Notes under the pieces: model-generated
What the model was told of the DNA's origin: nothing
The model's input: the letters and a program-made list of their open reading frames with translations, nothing else
The model's database searches: none
Source: a virus
DNA length: 37,913 nucleotides
Direction: 5' to 3' (one strand)
Virus record (IMG/VR): IMGVR_UViG_3300044546_000245
Location: 1-37,913 of that record
Part shown: positions 9,014 through 17,411 of the stretch, piece by piece
Layout of the letters: each line of letters opens with the position of its first letter
Numbering within the stretch: the stretch's first letter is position 1
Program-made: the position numbers and the translations under genes

Positions 9014-9639
9014 CTGAGCATGACTCCAGCAGTATCGCCACCGACATTGGGATTGCCACCGCCACCCCCATTGGCTCCAGTCGGATCAGTGCGACCCCAA
9101 TTTATATCGAGATTCTCGATGGCCACAACATATTGCAGCCCTTCGTCAGTGGCATCTCTGATCTTTTGCTCCTCATAAGTGAATCGCCTGATCTTTGGCC
9201 TTCCAGCGTCAATCAATTGATGTTCAATAGACAGAGAGATTGTTGCAGTCTCACCAAGGTTGATTGACATCACGTCCATGCGACCAGTAAACATCAGGTG
9301 AGCAGACACTAATTCGTGATTGCTATCGAGCAAAGCAAAATAAATCTTTGCAGAGCGACCTTGATAATTCTCACCCAGAGCGATTGCAATGTGATTAGGA
9401 TCGATTCCAGATAAAGTTAGGCTCAGACCCTTGGACTCTAGGTTTGATGTCTCAGAAATTGTGTTGATGCCACCAAGTCCACCGACTGCCAAGTAAGTGT
9501 TGCCACCATAGACAATTGCCTTGCCGCCATTGGTGTAATAAATGTGGCCAGACGAAAAGTCTAAATCCACCAAAAAGCAAACAGTCAGATTGCTGTTTGT
9601 GATAGCCGATGTAATCGCACCCGCGAGGCTTCGTGTCAT
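9010..9639 (-). CDS. Tail-tip assembly protein
   Basis: This 209-residue protein (MTRSLAGAITSAITNSNLTVCFLVDLDF...) shows the pattern of tail-hub proteins of the DUF2163 type: a beta-rich N-terminal half, 'TNGGKAIVYGGNTYLAVGGL', and a segment with ISLSIEHQLIDAGRPKIRRFTYEEQK. The Gly-rich C-terminus (TGANGGGGGNPNVGGD) is disordered. It sits between the distal-tail protein and the NlpC-like protein with 4-base overlaps on both sides, so the three are translationally coupled. The family match is from memory, not from a search. Confidence 0.65.
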   Translation of the reverse strand: MTRSLAGAITSAITNSNLTVCFLVDLDFSSGHIYYTNGGKAIVYGGNTYLAVGGLGGINTISETSNLESKGLSLTLSGIDPNHIAIALGENYQGRSAKIYFALLDSNHELVSAHLMFTGRMDVMSINLGETATISLSIEHQLIDAGRPKIRRFTYEEQKIRDATDEGLQYVVAIENLDINWGRTDPTGANGGGGGNPNVGGDTAGVMLR

Positions 9640-10196
9640 ATCGCCTCCAAAAAGCCAGCAGTGACCGAATAGACCCCTTCTAGGGTCTTATTGATCGAGA
9701 CAGAGCTTCCATCAAGTCGCATGATCGCAGAGGGGCTGTTGTAAGTCACCGAGGTTGAGGCACTTGGCAGAGTTCTGAAAGGTGGCTCAATAGTAAAAAC
9801 ATTGCTGGCCTTGCCAACAATCATCTTGACCTCGTAATTTGCAAACTGAACAAAATCGCCAATTGACAGACTTGATGAGGAAAGAGTCGCAGTCGATCCT
9901 GTGGAGGAGGTCACAGTGATTGATCCAGAGACAGTTCCGATTGGAGCAGTCTCACCAAATCGAGGCAAATAGACTGTGTTTGCCATGCCCCTCATTTTGT
10001 AAAACAATGCCTGAATCGGAGCCATCTCAGCGCGAGACAAATTATTCCAAGCCACTGAGCAAAACCACTTTGCACCAGTCAACTCAACTGTCTGAGACTG
10101 ACCACTCAAAGGAGAGGTGAAAATCTGTGTGTTTGACCTTAACTCCCAAAGAGCTGACTGAGGTGTTTTGACACTAGGCCAATAAAAGGTTGTCAT
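9636..10196 (-). CDS. Distal tail / tail-tip protein
   Basis: This 186-residue beta-rich protein begins MTTFYWPSVKTPQSALWELRSNTQIFTSPLSGQSQTVEL. An opening that recalls the fitting of an oligosaccharide-binding-like tail-tip protein on the tube is frequent at this position. It directly follows the tape-measure gene with a 4-base overlap, the usual place of distal tail proteins in siphophages. The function is mainly inferred from position. Confidence 0.6.
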   Translation of the reverse strand: MTTFYWPSVKTPQSALWELRSNTQIFTSPLSGQSQTVELTGAKWFCSVAWNNLSRAEMAPIQALFYKMRGMANTVYLPRFGETAPIGTVSGSITVTSSTGSTATLSSSSLSIGDFVQFANYEVKMIVGKASNVFTIEPPFRTLPSASTSVTYNSPSAIMRLDGSSVSINKTLEGVYSVTAGFLEAI

Positions 10197-12157
10197 GCAA
10201 ACGCTCCACCAGATTTCATTGATCTGTAAATTTCAGCTTTGGCTTGCTCTTTGGCTTGGTTCATTGCAGCCATGATCGAGGCTCTATCTGAGCGCGAGTC
10301 AATTGAAATGTTTTGAACGACAGTCACACCACCGCCACCGAGTTTGTTGTTTGGCACGATACTGCCAGAGCCATTAGGCACAAAGAGTTCAGGGCCACGC
10401 TCACCGACCATGTAAGGGGTGTTGGATGAAACAGGGCCACCTAAAGCTCTGCCACCAAAGCCTTTAAATAAATCTGTCAGAAAACTCACACTTGGATCAC
10501 TGATGTTTTTCTTAATCAACATTCTCAAAATGTCGCGCTGGATTGAGTCAACCATGTCTTTGAAACTAACTTTGCCACCCATAAAAGCTGTGGTTAAAGT
10601 GCTGGTGAACTCATTGCCAAAGCCATTGATTGCATCTGTCAAAATGTCAATATCAGATTTGCCCTTCTCAGTGAAGCTTGTCAATTCCTTGTTTGCCAAG
10701 CCAACCGCCCGACTGAAAGTGTCAGGATCAATTAAACCTTTACCAAGAATTGCTTGAAGGTTTTGGATTTTCTGAGTGTAGTTTTCAAGAGGTGTGCGAG
10801 TGTCATCAAAAATCTTCTTGATTGCATCAGCTTGATCTTTAGCATCCTTGGTTATTTGCTCATCATATTTCTGCTGCTTTAAATCATTTTCAAGTTTTTC
10901 TTTATCAGCTTGAGTAATGTTTTTAATCAAATCAAGATACAACTCATACGCTTTAATTTGCTCCTCAGATGCACCAGTTCTAGCAAACTGAGCAACCTTC
11001 AGTGCGTCCTCGCCATCTGTTAATTTAATGATCTGATCTGTGACTGCCAAGTAAGAATTTTGAATTTGCTGAAGTTGCTTATCAACCTCTTCCTTTTCTT
11101 TTTTGGGTTTTTCTCCACCCAAAGCTGGCAGTGCTTTTGTTGTGCGTTTATCAGTTCCAAGAAATCGCCTATCCATGCCGCTTGCTTCTCCTTGCCTTGG
11201 AGTGGCAAACATTTCATTTCGTTGAATTGCCTTTAAATAATTTAAGCGATTCTGTAAATGCTCGTTATATTTATCAAGAGAGGAAGTGTCGGAATTAGCT
11301 TTTTTATAACGCTCAATGGCATCGTTGTTTGAGTCAATCTCTTCTCTAACAGTTTTGAGATTTTCTTCAGTATTTTTGAAAGGATTGATTGTTCCAAAAT
11401 TTCTGATCGCATCAAGAAAACCACTTGAATACTTCGTGCCTTCTTGAAACTCCACAATCATCTTAGAAAGGGCTGGAAGCAGTGGATTGATGGCATCAAC
11501 TAAAAGAAGTTTTAATTGCTGATTGATTTTTGTAATGTTGTCATTAAATTCCTCAGCATTTTTTGCAAACTCATCACCAAAACTTGCACCAAATTCTTTG
11601 ATGCCTTGTTTGCCAGTATTAAGAAAAGGAATGAGGTCAGCACCAGCCTTGCCAAACAAAGCCATTGCATATTGGGTCTTTGTCGCTCCATCGGCTGCAC
11701 CACTGAATGCTCCCGCAACATCACCAAGGATGTCAGCAGTTGGCCTGATATTGCCATTTGCATCTTTGACACTAATGCCCAGATTCTTGAACGCTTCAGA
11801 TTGTTCTTTGCTACCCGATGCCGCCTCAGCAATGCTCTTGTTTAATTTAATTAGAGCCGAGCCTAGTTGCTCGTTTGAGACACCAGCCAGATCAGCAGTG
11901 TTTGCAAGTGATGATAATTCGCTGACAGCAATGCCTGTCTTCTGTGACAACTTCACCATGTTGTCAGCAGAGTCGATTAAGCCCTTGATCTGAGCCGCGC
12001 TACCAATAGCCGCCAAGACAGCAGTCAGGCCAGCAATCTTGCCCGTGACCATGCCCACACTGGAGGACATATCACTCAGACCACCCTTGACTGATCTGAA
12101 TGCCGCGCCAGTCTTGTCTTGAGCAACAATGTCAATGCTTACGTCTTTACTTGCCAT
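10193..12157 (-). CDS. Tape measure protein
   Basis: This 654-residue protein sets tail length and is threaded through the tube. The N-terminus (IDIVAQDKTGAAFRSVKGGLSDMSSSVG) is typical of tape measures. 'SQKTGIAVSELSSLANTADLAGVS' and the helical and coiled regions of about 250-470 fit the family. The C-terminus has 'ALGGPVSSNTPYMVGERGPELFVPNGSGSIVPN', the usual tape-measure tail motif. At about 0.15 nm per residue it predicts a tail near 100 nm. It starts with GGAGAGAAGCA before ATG and overlaps the end of the GT frameshift product. Confidence 0.93.
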   Translation of the reverse strand: MASKDVSIDIVAQDKTGAAFRSVKGGLSDMSSSVGMVTGKIAGLTAVLAAIGSAAQIKGLIDSADNMVKLSQKTGIAVSELSSLANTADLAGVSNEQLGSALIKLNKSIAEAASGSKEQSEAFKNLGISVKDANGNIRPTADILGDVAGAFSGAADGATKTQYAMALFGKAGADLIPFLNTGKQGIKEFGASFGDEFAKNAEEFNDNITKINQQLKLLLVDAINPLLPALSKMIVEFQEGTKYSSGFLDAIRNFGTINPFKNTEENLKTVREEIDSNNDAIERYKKANSDTSSLDKYNEHLQNRLNYLKAIQRNEMFATPRQGEASGMDRRFLGTDKRTTKALPALGGEKPKKEKEEVDKQLQQIQNSYLAVTDQIIKLTDGEDALKVAQFARTGASEEQIKAYELYLDLIKNITQADKEKLENDLKQQKYDEQITKDAKDQADAIKKIFDDTRTPLENYTQKIQNLQAILGKGLIDPDTFSRAVGLANKELTSFTEKGKSDIDILTDAINGFGNEFTSTLTTAFMGGKVSFKDMVDSIQRDILRMLIKKNISDPSVSFLTDLFKGFGGRALGGPVSSNTPYMVGERGPELFVPNGSGSIVPNNKLGGGGVTVVQNISIDSRSDRASIMAAMNQAKEQAKAEIYRSMKSGGAFA

Positions 12158-12296
12158 TGCTTCTCTCCGACTGAAACTTAATCCACACTTGCCATTCTAG
12201 GAACTCCTCAACTGGCATCTCCTCGATCTCGCCAACTGTTTTGTGCAGCTTCTCAGCAAGATAAAAAATGAACTGCCGTTCAGGAGTCTCCCTTAG
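12147..12296 (-). CDS. T-part of tail assembly chaperone GT (made by -1 frameshift)
   Basis: After a -1 slip at 12296-12302 the frame stays open for 49 codons and stops at 12147, 11 bases inside the tape-measure gene. It encodes LRETPERQFIFYLAEKLHKT and a hydrophilic remainder. It has no start codon of its own, and in lambda-like tail operons exactly this slot, between tail tube/G and tape measure, encodes the T domain. The fused GT binds the tape measure during assembly. Confidence 0.8.
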   Translation of the reverse strand, partial: LRETPERQFIFYLAEKLHKTVGEIEEMPVEEFLEWQVWIKFQSERSNGK

Positions 12297-12302
12297 TTTT
12301 TT
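12269..12302 (-). promoter_or_regulatory. Programmed -1 frameshift signal (A AAA AAC plus hairpin)
   Basis: The heptamer A AAA AAC (minus strand, 12302-12296) lies in register at the end of gene G, directly before its TAA stop. Thirteen bases downstream, TGAAC-GGCA-GTTCA (12282-12269) can form a 5-bp hairpin. Slippery heptamer, nearby 0-frame stop and open -1 frame together match the rule for tail G/GT genes. Confidence 0.8.
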
Positions 12303-12631
12303 TCGAGTTCCTTGAAATCAACTCGCATGATTTCTGTTGAAACTCTTTCCAAAATTGAAGCATCAACCATGTTTCGCAAAACTGGTTTGTCTTCGATGGT
12401 GAAAATCTTTCCACCTTCTTTGTCGAGGCACTTCATCACCAACAACTCAACCAGAGTGTCAGCCTCAGAATTGCCCAATCGAGTCACCGCCTGAAGTCTT
12501 GCTTTGTCTTTCAGTGTGAAAGGCTCAACGTAAACGATCAGAGGGCCATTCTCATCACCCCATTCAGGCACTTCAATCGCCTTAATTTGGAGTGATTTGA
12601 AGTGGGCTTTAGCTCGATCAATTGCACTCAT
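12293..12631 (-). CDS. Tail assembly chaperone G-like protein
   Basis: This 112-residue protein (MSAIDRAKAHFKSLQIKAIEVPEWG...) lies between the tail-tube gene and the tape measure. 'IKAIEVPEWGDENGPLIVYVEPFTLKDKARL' matches the small tail-assembly chaperones in that position. The ATG at 12631 overlaps the tube-gene stop (TGATG), so it is preferred to the TTG three bases earlier. Most ribosomes should stop here to give G, and a minority should slip to give GT. It is needed for tail assembly but absent from the virion in known systems. Confidence 0.8.
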   Translation of the reverse strand: MSAIDRAKAHFKSLQIKAIEVPEWGDENGPLIVYVEPFTLKDKARLQAVTRLGNSEADTLVELLVMKCLDKEGGKIFTIEDKPVLRNMVDASILERVSTEIMRVDFKELEKN

Positions 12632-13020
12632 CAAGTAGCAGTGCTGAGAGTCAATGCACCAGTGCCTTGCAATGTGATTGAAGCCTCGACCATGCCATCA
12701 AAAGATGAGTTCACAGTCAGACCAGTCACGATTGCCGAGCCTGTGTAATATTTGTCACCAGCAGTTGCACCCTCTGGATAAGCAGAGAATGTAGTGCTTG
12801 CACCCACTATGAGTGCCATTTGACCAACATCAGCCTCATCCCAGAAAACATCGACTGAGCCAGTGAAGGTTGTCAGTGAGGGTTTGTAGGTGCGAGCCAC
12901 ATCGCCCATCGATGTGTCTTCAAGAGTGTCAGCAGACTCGGAAATCGAGAAACTGCGAATCTCGCCAATGGTGTTTGCACCCACTTTAAGTGTGCCTTCT
13001 GAACCAGTATGAGTAGCCAT
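12631..13020 (-). CDS. Major tail tube protein
   Basis: This 129-residue protein begins MATHTGSEGTLKVGANTIGEIRSFSISESADTLEDTSMGD, the opening of the siphophage tail-tube family, and ends in a beta-rich stretch with 'VEASITLQGTGALTLS'. It precedes G/GT and tape measure. A GAAAGGGGC ribosome site before the ATG is strong, as expected for a very abundant virion protein. It lacks the extra Ig-like domain seen in lambda V. Confidence 0.85.
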   Translation of the reverse strand: MATHTGSEGTLKVGANTIGEIRSFSISESADTLEDTSMGDVARTYKPSLTTFTGSVDVFWDEADVGQMALIVGASTTFSAYPEGATAGDKYYTGSAIVTGLTVNSSFDGMVEASITLQGTGALTLSTAT

Positions 13021-13055
13021 AATTAAGCCCCTTTCAAGTTAAAAAATTTGCTGCA

Positions 13056-13499
13056 TTAAACAGCAACTTCAAGATCATTTTCTTTTGTTGAGTAAGTTAC
13101 CTCAACAGTGAAACGTCCAACACCCACCACCTGTTCTCCATCACCTGAGTAATCAGATTCAAAAGCGACTGTGTTGATGTCCTTTGCCTTGCCACCCAGC
13201 GTGATGTTTTGATAAAGGGCTTCCTCTACCTCCACAGCAATGGTGTCAATTGAATTGTCGAAATTAGTGTTTGCCATGACATAACACTCAACCATCACCT
13301 CAAGCACTCTCAATTGAGTGCGAGGTCTGGTTAGGGTTTCATTTGTTGATGTCTCTGACTTTGTGTAAACAATGAGAGCTGGCAATTTTCCAGACTCAAA
13401 TGGATAAACCCGAGACTTAAAAACTCTTGTGCCTGTCGTTGTCAGACCCGTCAAGGCAGTGACAACCGCATCCCTGATTTGTTGTCTTACATGGCTCAT
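13056..13499 (-). CDS. Tail terminator / minor tail protein U-like
   Basis: This 147-residue protein (MSHVRQQIRDAVVTALTGLTTTGTRVFKSRVYPFESGKLPALIVYT) has the conserved pattern of small tail-completion proteins: an N-terminal helix, 'VY......LPALIVYTKSE', and 'VMVECYV..N...D..ID.IAVEVEEAL'. It lies between the head-tail joining gene (4-base overlap) and the tube gene. Such proteins cap the tail tube and contact the head connector. Confidence 0.8.
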   Translation of the reverse strand: MSHVRQQIRDAVVTALTGLTTTGTRVFKSRVYPFESGKLPALIVYTKSETSTNETLTRPRTQLRVLEVMVECYVMANTNFDNSIDTIAVEVEEALYQNITLGGKAKDINTVAFESDYSGDGEQVVGVGRFTVEVTYSTKENDLEVAV

Positions 13500-13798
13500 T
13501 GCTTTTCCAACACAATCATCGTCATGCCAGTTCCATCGTCCTGAACAATTCTGGACTTGTAACTAACTCGATCAATCAGGAAAGCGTCACCCTCAGTGCA
13601 TGAGGCCACATCAGAGGTGCGAACCATGAGTCTGGGTTGCTGAATAGCAAAGCCAACATCACCACCAGCCTCGACATCGATGAACTGGTTGTCAAATATT
13701 CCTCGAATAGTCTTTGGGACTCCATTCTGGATTGTGTATTTCACATCAAGTCCAAAGTCTTTCAAGTACATCAAGCGATCAGCAGCAGACTCAAACAT
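13496..13798 (-). CDS. Head-tail joining protein
   Basis: This is a 100-residue protein if started at the ATG at 13798. GGGAGG lies 10 bases ahead of that ATG, which decides against the earlier in-frame codons. It is beta-rich ('VKYTIQNGVPKTIRGIFDNQFIDVEAGGDVGFAIQQPRLMVRTSD'), a pattern shared with lambda FII/HK97 gp10-like connectors. It sits after the capsid region and before the tail terminator, which is the standard position. Confidence 0.7.
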   Translation of the reverse strand: MFESAADRLMYLKDFGLDVKYTIQNGVPKTIRGIFDNQFIDVEAGGDVGFAIQQPRLMVRTSDVASCTEGDAFLIDRVSYKSRIVQDDGTGMTMIVLEKQ

Positions 13799-14000
13799 TT
13801 TTCTTTGGCCTCCCACGCTTGATTGGCTTTGTTTCCTCAGACAGACCGATTGATCGATCCACTAATTCTTGATATACATAAGGAACACAGCGAGCATTCT
13901 TCACCAAATCAAAAGCTTCTTGATCTGGCAAATCTAAGACTTGCCCAATACGGGCATTTCCAGTGCTGGTCATTGTGTTTCTTATGAATTCAAGTTTCAT
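13791..14000 (-). CDS. Small head-region protein with C-terminal basic RGRPKK motif
   Basis: This 69-residue protein (MKLEFIRNTMTSTGNARIGQVLDLPDQEAFDLVKNARCVPYVY...) ends KPIKRGRPKKNV. Short proteins of the form 'V.DL...EA..LV..' occur between capsid and connector genes in many siphophages. The KRGRPKK tail resembles a single AT-hook, which could contact DNA at the portal vertex or be only a charged tail. It is the first gene after the terminator-like hairpin that follows the capsid gene. Confidence 0.65.
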   Translation of the reverse strand: MKLEFIRNTMTSTGNARIGQVLDLPDQEAFDLVKNARCVPYVYQELVDRSIGLSEETKPIKRGRPKKNV

Positions 14001-14003
14001 ATT

Positions 14004-14033
14004 AAAAGCCCCGAGAGGTTTCCCCCTCGGAGC
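14004..14033 (-). terminator. Terminator-like hairpin after the capsid gene
   Basis: On the minus strand an 11-bp stem with two wobble pairs and a GAAA loop (14033-14008) is followed by TTTT, between the capsid stop (14043) and the next start (14000). In siphophages such hairpins let the capsid message be more abundant than downstream tail messages. Confidence 0.8.
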
Positions 14034-14042
14034 ATTTAGACA

Positions 14043-15905
14043 TTAGGCAATGTCTGCATCGCCATAGCAGAATGAAACCGCATTGCGAACTGCAATGTCA
14101 GTGTCTTGCAAGGCAACCACGCGCATAGTGCCGCTTGTGGAGTTGCTGTAAGGATCGACCATCAAGTCAAGACCGCTAAAGAAACCAATCAACAGATCAG
14201 CAAAGTTGCCAAAGAACACATCACCAGCAGTCACTTGGGCTGAGGTTTCTGTGCGATAGCCGTTTACTGTGTTGCCAGTTTCCCAGACGAATTGACCAGT
14301 AGATGTGGATGACTTCTCAGTTGTCTTCAATGCACCACGTTGGGCAGGGTTGAACAAATAAGTCATCGTGCCGATGTCAGCATTGTCAATGGCCAACTCA
14401 GACTCCATCGCCACCAACTCAGCAAAAGTTGGGTTTGTGGCTGCAAAGTCTTTTGTGTTGATGCCAGATTGCAACTTGATACCTGTGGGCTGGTTGTTTG
14501 CACCAGTGCCGTATAGGGCAGCAGTGTCAATCGCCAAGGCAATCACAGTGGCCAAGTCTCTGCGAACCATGCTCTCGATGTCAATCGAGGACTGGATCAT
14601 CAACTTGCGTGAGAAGTCAGTGTAAGCACCGACAGTCTTTGGAGACATAGTGACTTGAGCAAGAGTTTGTTGGCTCTCAGTAGGTGCGCCTGACTCTGCG
14701 ACCCAATAAGCAGTGGCCGCGCCAGATTGCTTAGGGATTGCCACATTACCAACCAGACCATTCAAGACTGTTGCACCAGCACGTTGAACAACTGATCGGT
14801 TGCGGAGCATCTCGATGAAAGATGCGGCCAGCAGATCGGTTGCCACAGTGAAGCCACCAGCAGAGTTTGTGCCGACAGTCAAGTCACGCTTTGCATAGGT
14901 GATTTCGTTTGGTACGAAAAAGCCTTGAGCAGAGCGACCATAAGTCTTTTGAGCAGCCTCAGAGACTTCACGCTCGAAAGCAGCATTTGCCCATGCGCGT
15001 TTGTCTTGGGGGTTAGCCATGGCATTGATTGCGCGAACAAATGAATACTGACGAACTTCCTTTTGTGTCAAGCCAACTTCAGCTTGAATAGGAGCGTCAT
15101 AAGCGCGACTTTCAGTCGCAACAGTTACAGAGTTTTCCATTTTTCTTTCCTTTGGGGTTTCGGTTTCAGCGACTTGCGCTTCAACCAAAGTTTCGGTAAT
15201 TTGTGATGTTTCCACCACCGCTTCAGAGGTTGCCTCGATCTCCGCACTTCGACCCACACCGACTGACACATCGGCTGGAATTGAAACAATTGAGACTTCA
15301 ACAGGCCGCCAATTTGTTGCGCGATAAGTTCTGCCATCGTTCTCTTTCACCATCTTGGCAATTGAGTAACCAATGGAAACATTACCGCGAATCAAATCCG
15401 CGACATCTCCATAAACCTCTGAAGCCAATGCGCTCTTACCGAAACGCACTGTCGCTCGCAACTTGCGAGCCGAGCCATCGAGACTTACAGATTCGATAAC
15501 ACCAATTTGTCGCTCAGGATCGTGATCCATGAGGAGTGGTGCGCGACCAGAGTTCAAGAAACTCAAGTCGATTGATTCAGGGTTGTGGTCTAGCACTTCC
15601 TCACCATAAGATCGGCCAACTGGCATCTCGGAGGAAATAGACATTGAGACTCTGCGAGCATCGAGGCTTTCGACTCGGGCTTCCATCGCATCACTGCGAG
15701 TCACGCGAGAGTTAGATTTGCGCTCTTCGTCATAGTCCATGCTGGATACTTCCTCAATGTCACCATTGAGAATTGTACTATCTGAAGTTTCAGCAGAAAC
15801 TACCTCTTCTGGCTCTTCTGCCATTTCAGGCATTTGAGCCAATTCATGCTCTTCTGTTTCAACAGAAACCATGACAGTGACCATTGCTCTTTCTTCATCG
15901 CTCAT
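14043..15905 (-). CDS. Fused prohead protease - HK97-type major capsid protein
   Basis: This is a 620-residue fusion. Residues 1-100 are acidic and variable. Residues about 100-235 are a U35-type prohead protease ('APLLMDHDPERQIGVIES' with the catalytic His, 'GNVSIGYSI' with the Ser, then 'RPVEVSIVSIPAD'). A linker of about 235-270 leads to the HK97 capsid fold ('SAGGFTVATDLLAASFIEMLRNRSVVQRAGATVL', 'AYWVAESGAP', 'ALYGTGANNQPTGI'). No separate protease or scaffold gene is present. In known fusions the protease domain acts inside the procapsid and is cut away, leaving about 330-350 residues in the shell. Confidence 0.92.
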   Translation of the reverse strand: MSDEERAMVTVMVSVETEEHELAQMPEMAEEPEEVVSAETSDSTILNGDIEEVSSMDYDEERKSNSRVTRSDAMEARVESLDARRVSMSISSEMPVGRSYGEEVLDHNPESIDLSFLNSGRAPLLMDHDPERQIGVIESVSLDGSARKLRATVRFGKSALASEVYGDVADLIRGNVSIGYSIAKMVKENDGRTYRATNWRPVEVSIVSIPADVSVGVGRSAEIEATSEAVVETSQITETLVEAQVAETETPKERKMENSVTVATESRAYDAPIQAEVGLTQKEVRQYSFVRAINAMANPQDKRAWANAAFEREVSEAAQKTYGRSAQGFFVPNEITYAKRDLTVGTNSAGGFTVATDLLAASFIEMLRNRSVVQRAGATVLNGLVGNVAIPKQSGAATAYWVAESGAPTESQQTLAQVTMSPKTVGAYTDFSRKLMIQSSIDIESMVRRDLATVIALAIDTAALYGTGANNQPTGIKLQSGINTKDFAATNPTFAELVAMESELAIDNADIGTMTYLFNPAQRGALKTTEKSSTSTGQFVWETGNTVNGYRTETSAQVTAGDVFFGNFADLLIGFFSGLDLMVDPYSNSTSGTMRVVALQDTDIAVRNAVSFCYGDADIA

Positions 15906-15959
15906 ATAGTTCCTTTCGGATTTTTCGTGATTTTAACCATGCTTTTTGAATTTGAGAAG

Positions 15960-17411
15960 TTAAGCATCTGCGCTCACTTCAGCAACAGTTGGCAGCTTGT
16001 CACCAAATGGCTCAAAGGCCATCTTGAGGCCATACATTGCAGCCAATTCTTTCTCAGCATTGATGGCCGAGAAGGTTTCTTCGACATCCCGACCATATTG
16101 ATTGGCCACATCTTGCATCGAGAGAATGCCGTTTTGCATACCGATGACAGCCGCATTCATTTCTTTCAGTGGATCAACCCACTGGAAGCCCCGCGCCCTG
16201 AAGATGGCTGCATCTGCAAACTTGTCAAACCGAGTTGATGGGATGTTGATCACGCCATTCTCCATGACAGACATTAAGAACTCTCGGAATATTGGCTCAA
16301 CAAAGTGTTGGATCAAAATGTCTTGAACCATTTTCCACTGATCCCTGTCCTCAAGAGTGCCTTGCCTGATCGATGAATATGAGACACCTTCCAGATTGTT
16401 CGCCAGTGATGTGTAGCTGACACCCAAGCCTGAAGCAATACCGCGCAAAACAGCTTTTTCAAACTCAGCAAATGCACCAGTCGGATGAGTCGGATCAAAC
16501 TGCTGGAAGTTCACGCCCTCTGGCAATTGGTGGAAAGTCCCGGGATCGGCTTGCATGATTGGCACGTTGTCAATCTTGTCATCAGCCGTGAAACCATCCC
16601 CCTGTGGAGAGGTAAAAAATCCCATCTTGGACGCACCAACCCGAGCCGCCACCAACTCAGCTTCTCTATAGCCATTAAGCATTTTGAGGCTGGTTAGAAC
16701 TGGAGCCATCCAAGGCACTCCTCGGGTTTGCTGCGCTCGCTCACCAACAAAGCAGTGGATGATCCTGTCAGCAGGGACTCTAATCCTTGGCTCAGAGAAT
16801 GTCTGGCTGTATGCGTCAAAGGGATGCCTAGTGAGCAAGTGATAAGCAACTGGTCTGCCAAACTGATCCAATTCCACACTCATCCGAATGCGGTTTCCAT
16901 TTGGTAGGTTGTCGTTGTAATTCTCATCTAAGTAGTCAGGCTCAAGAAACTCAAGAGCAAAGTCAAACTTGTTTGGATAACGCACCTTGCGACACAAAAC
17001 CTCACCATCGCGCACCAGAGATTCGACAAAGAATCTTTGAGCATCAACCCATGAATATTTGCCATCGACAGTGCAGACACCAAGCCTTGACCACTGGTTA
17101 AAAGCATTCTCGATCTGGTCGTTGCCAATGCTGTCCATTAAGCCGTTGTCGTTTCTGGCCTTGATCTGGACAGTCACACCTCGCTCACCAACAACATTGA
17201 TTTTGGCAAGGTTAATGAATCGCTTGGCATATTCATTGTTTCGGGATAAATCTCTGGAGCGATCACGCAAGATTCTGATCGCTGGCCTGATCTCTTCGTC
17301 AGCAGATTTGCTCGATTGAATAAAGTCACTGAACAATCTTCCAACATTTGCACCCGCATAACTGCGCTTTTTGAGAGATTTCTTTTTGGAAAAAATGTCT
17401 AGTATTCCCAT
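15960..17411 (-). CDS. Portal protein (lambda family)
   Basis: This 483-residue protein begins with a short basic segment and then shows the lambda-B pattern: 'ILRDRSRDLSRNNEYAKRFINLAKINVVGERGV', 'FFVESLVRDGEVLCRKVRY', 'IHCFVGERAQQTRGVPWMAPVL', 'GVSYTSLANNLEGVSYSSIRQGTLEDRDQWKMVQD'. It forms the dodecameric DNA entry channel and docks the terminase. It overlaps the gpW-like gene by 1 base and precedes the protease-capsid fusion, the standard head-gene order. Confidence 0.93.
   Translation of the reverse strand: MGILDIFSKKKSLKKRSYAGANVGRLFSDFIQSSKSADEEIRPAIRILRDRSRDLSRNNEYAKRFINLAKINVVGERGVTVQIKARNDNGLMDSIGNDQIENAFNQWSRLGVCTVDGKYSWVDAQRFFVESLVRDGEVLCRKVRYPNKFDFALEFLEPDYLDENYNDNLPNGNRIRMSVELDQFGRPVAYHLLTRHPFDAYSQTFSEPRIRVPADRIIHCFVGERAQQTRGVPWMAPVLTSLKMLNGYREAELVAARVGASKMGFFTSPQGDGFTADDKIDNVPIMQADPGTFHQLPEGVNFQQFDPTHPTGAFAEFEKAVLRGIASGLGVSYTSLANNLEGVSYSSIRQGTLEDRDQWKMVQDILIQHFVEPIFREFLMSVMENGVINIPSTRFDKFADAAIFRARGFQWVDPLKEMNAAVIGMQNGILSMQDVANQYGRDVEETFSAINAEKELAAMYGLKMAFEPFGDKLPTVAEVSADA

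Noticed and set aside
15834-16238. Plus-strand open frame of 134 codons across the portal/capsid junction
   Set aside because: It is antisense to two well-identified genes and has no recognisable product.
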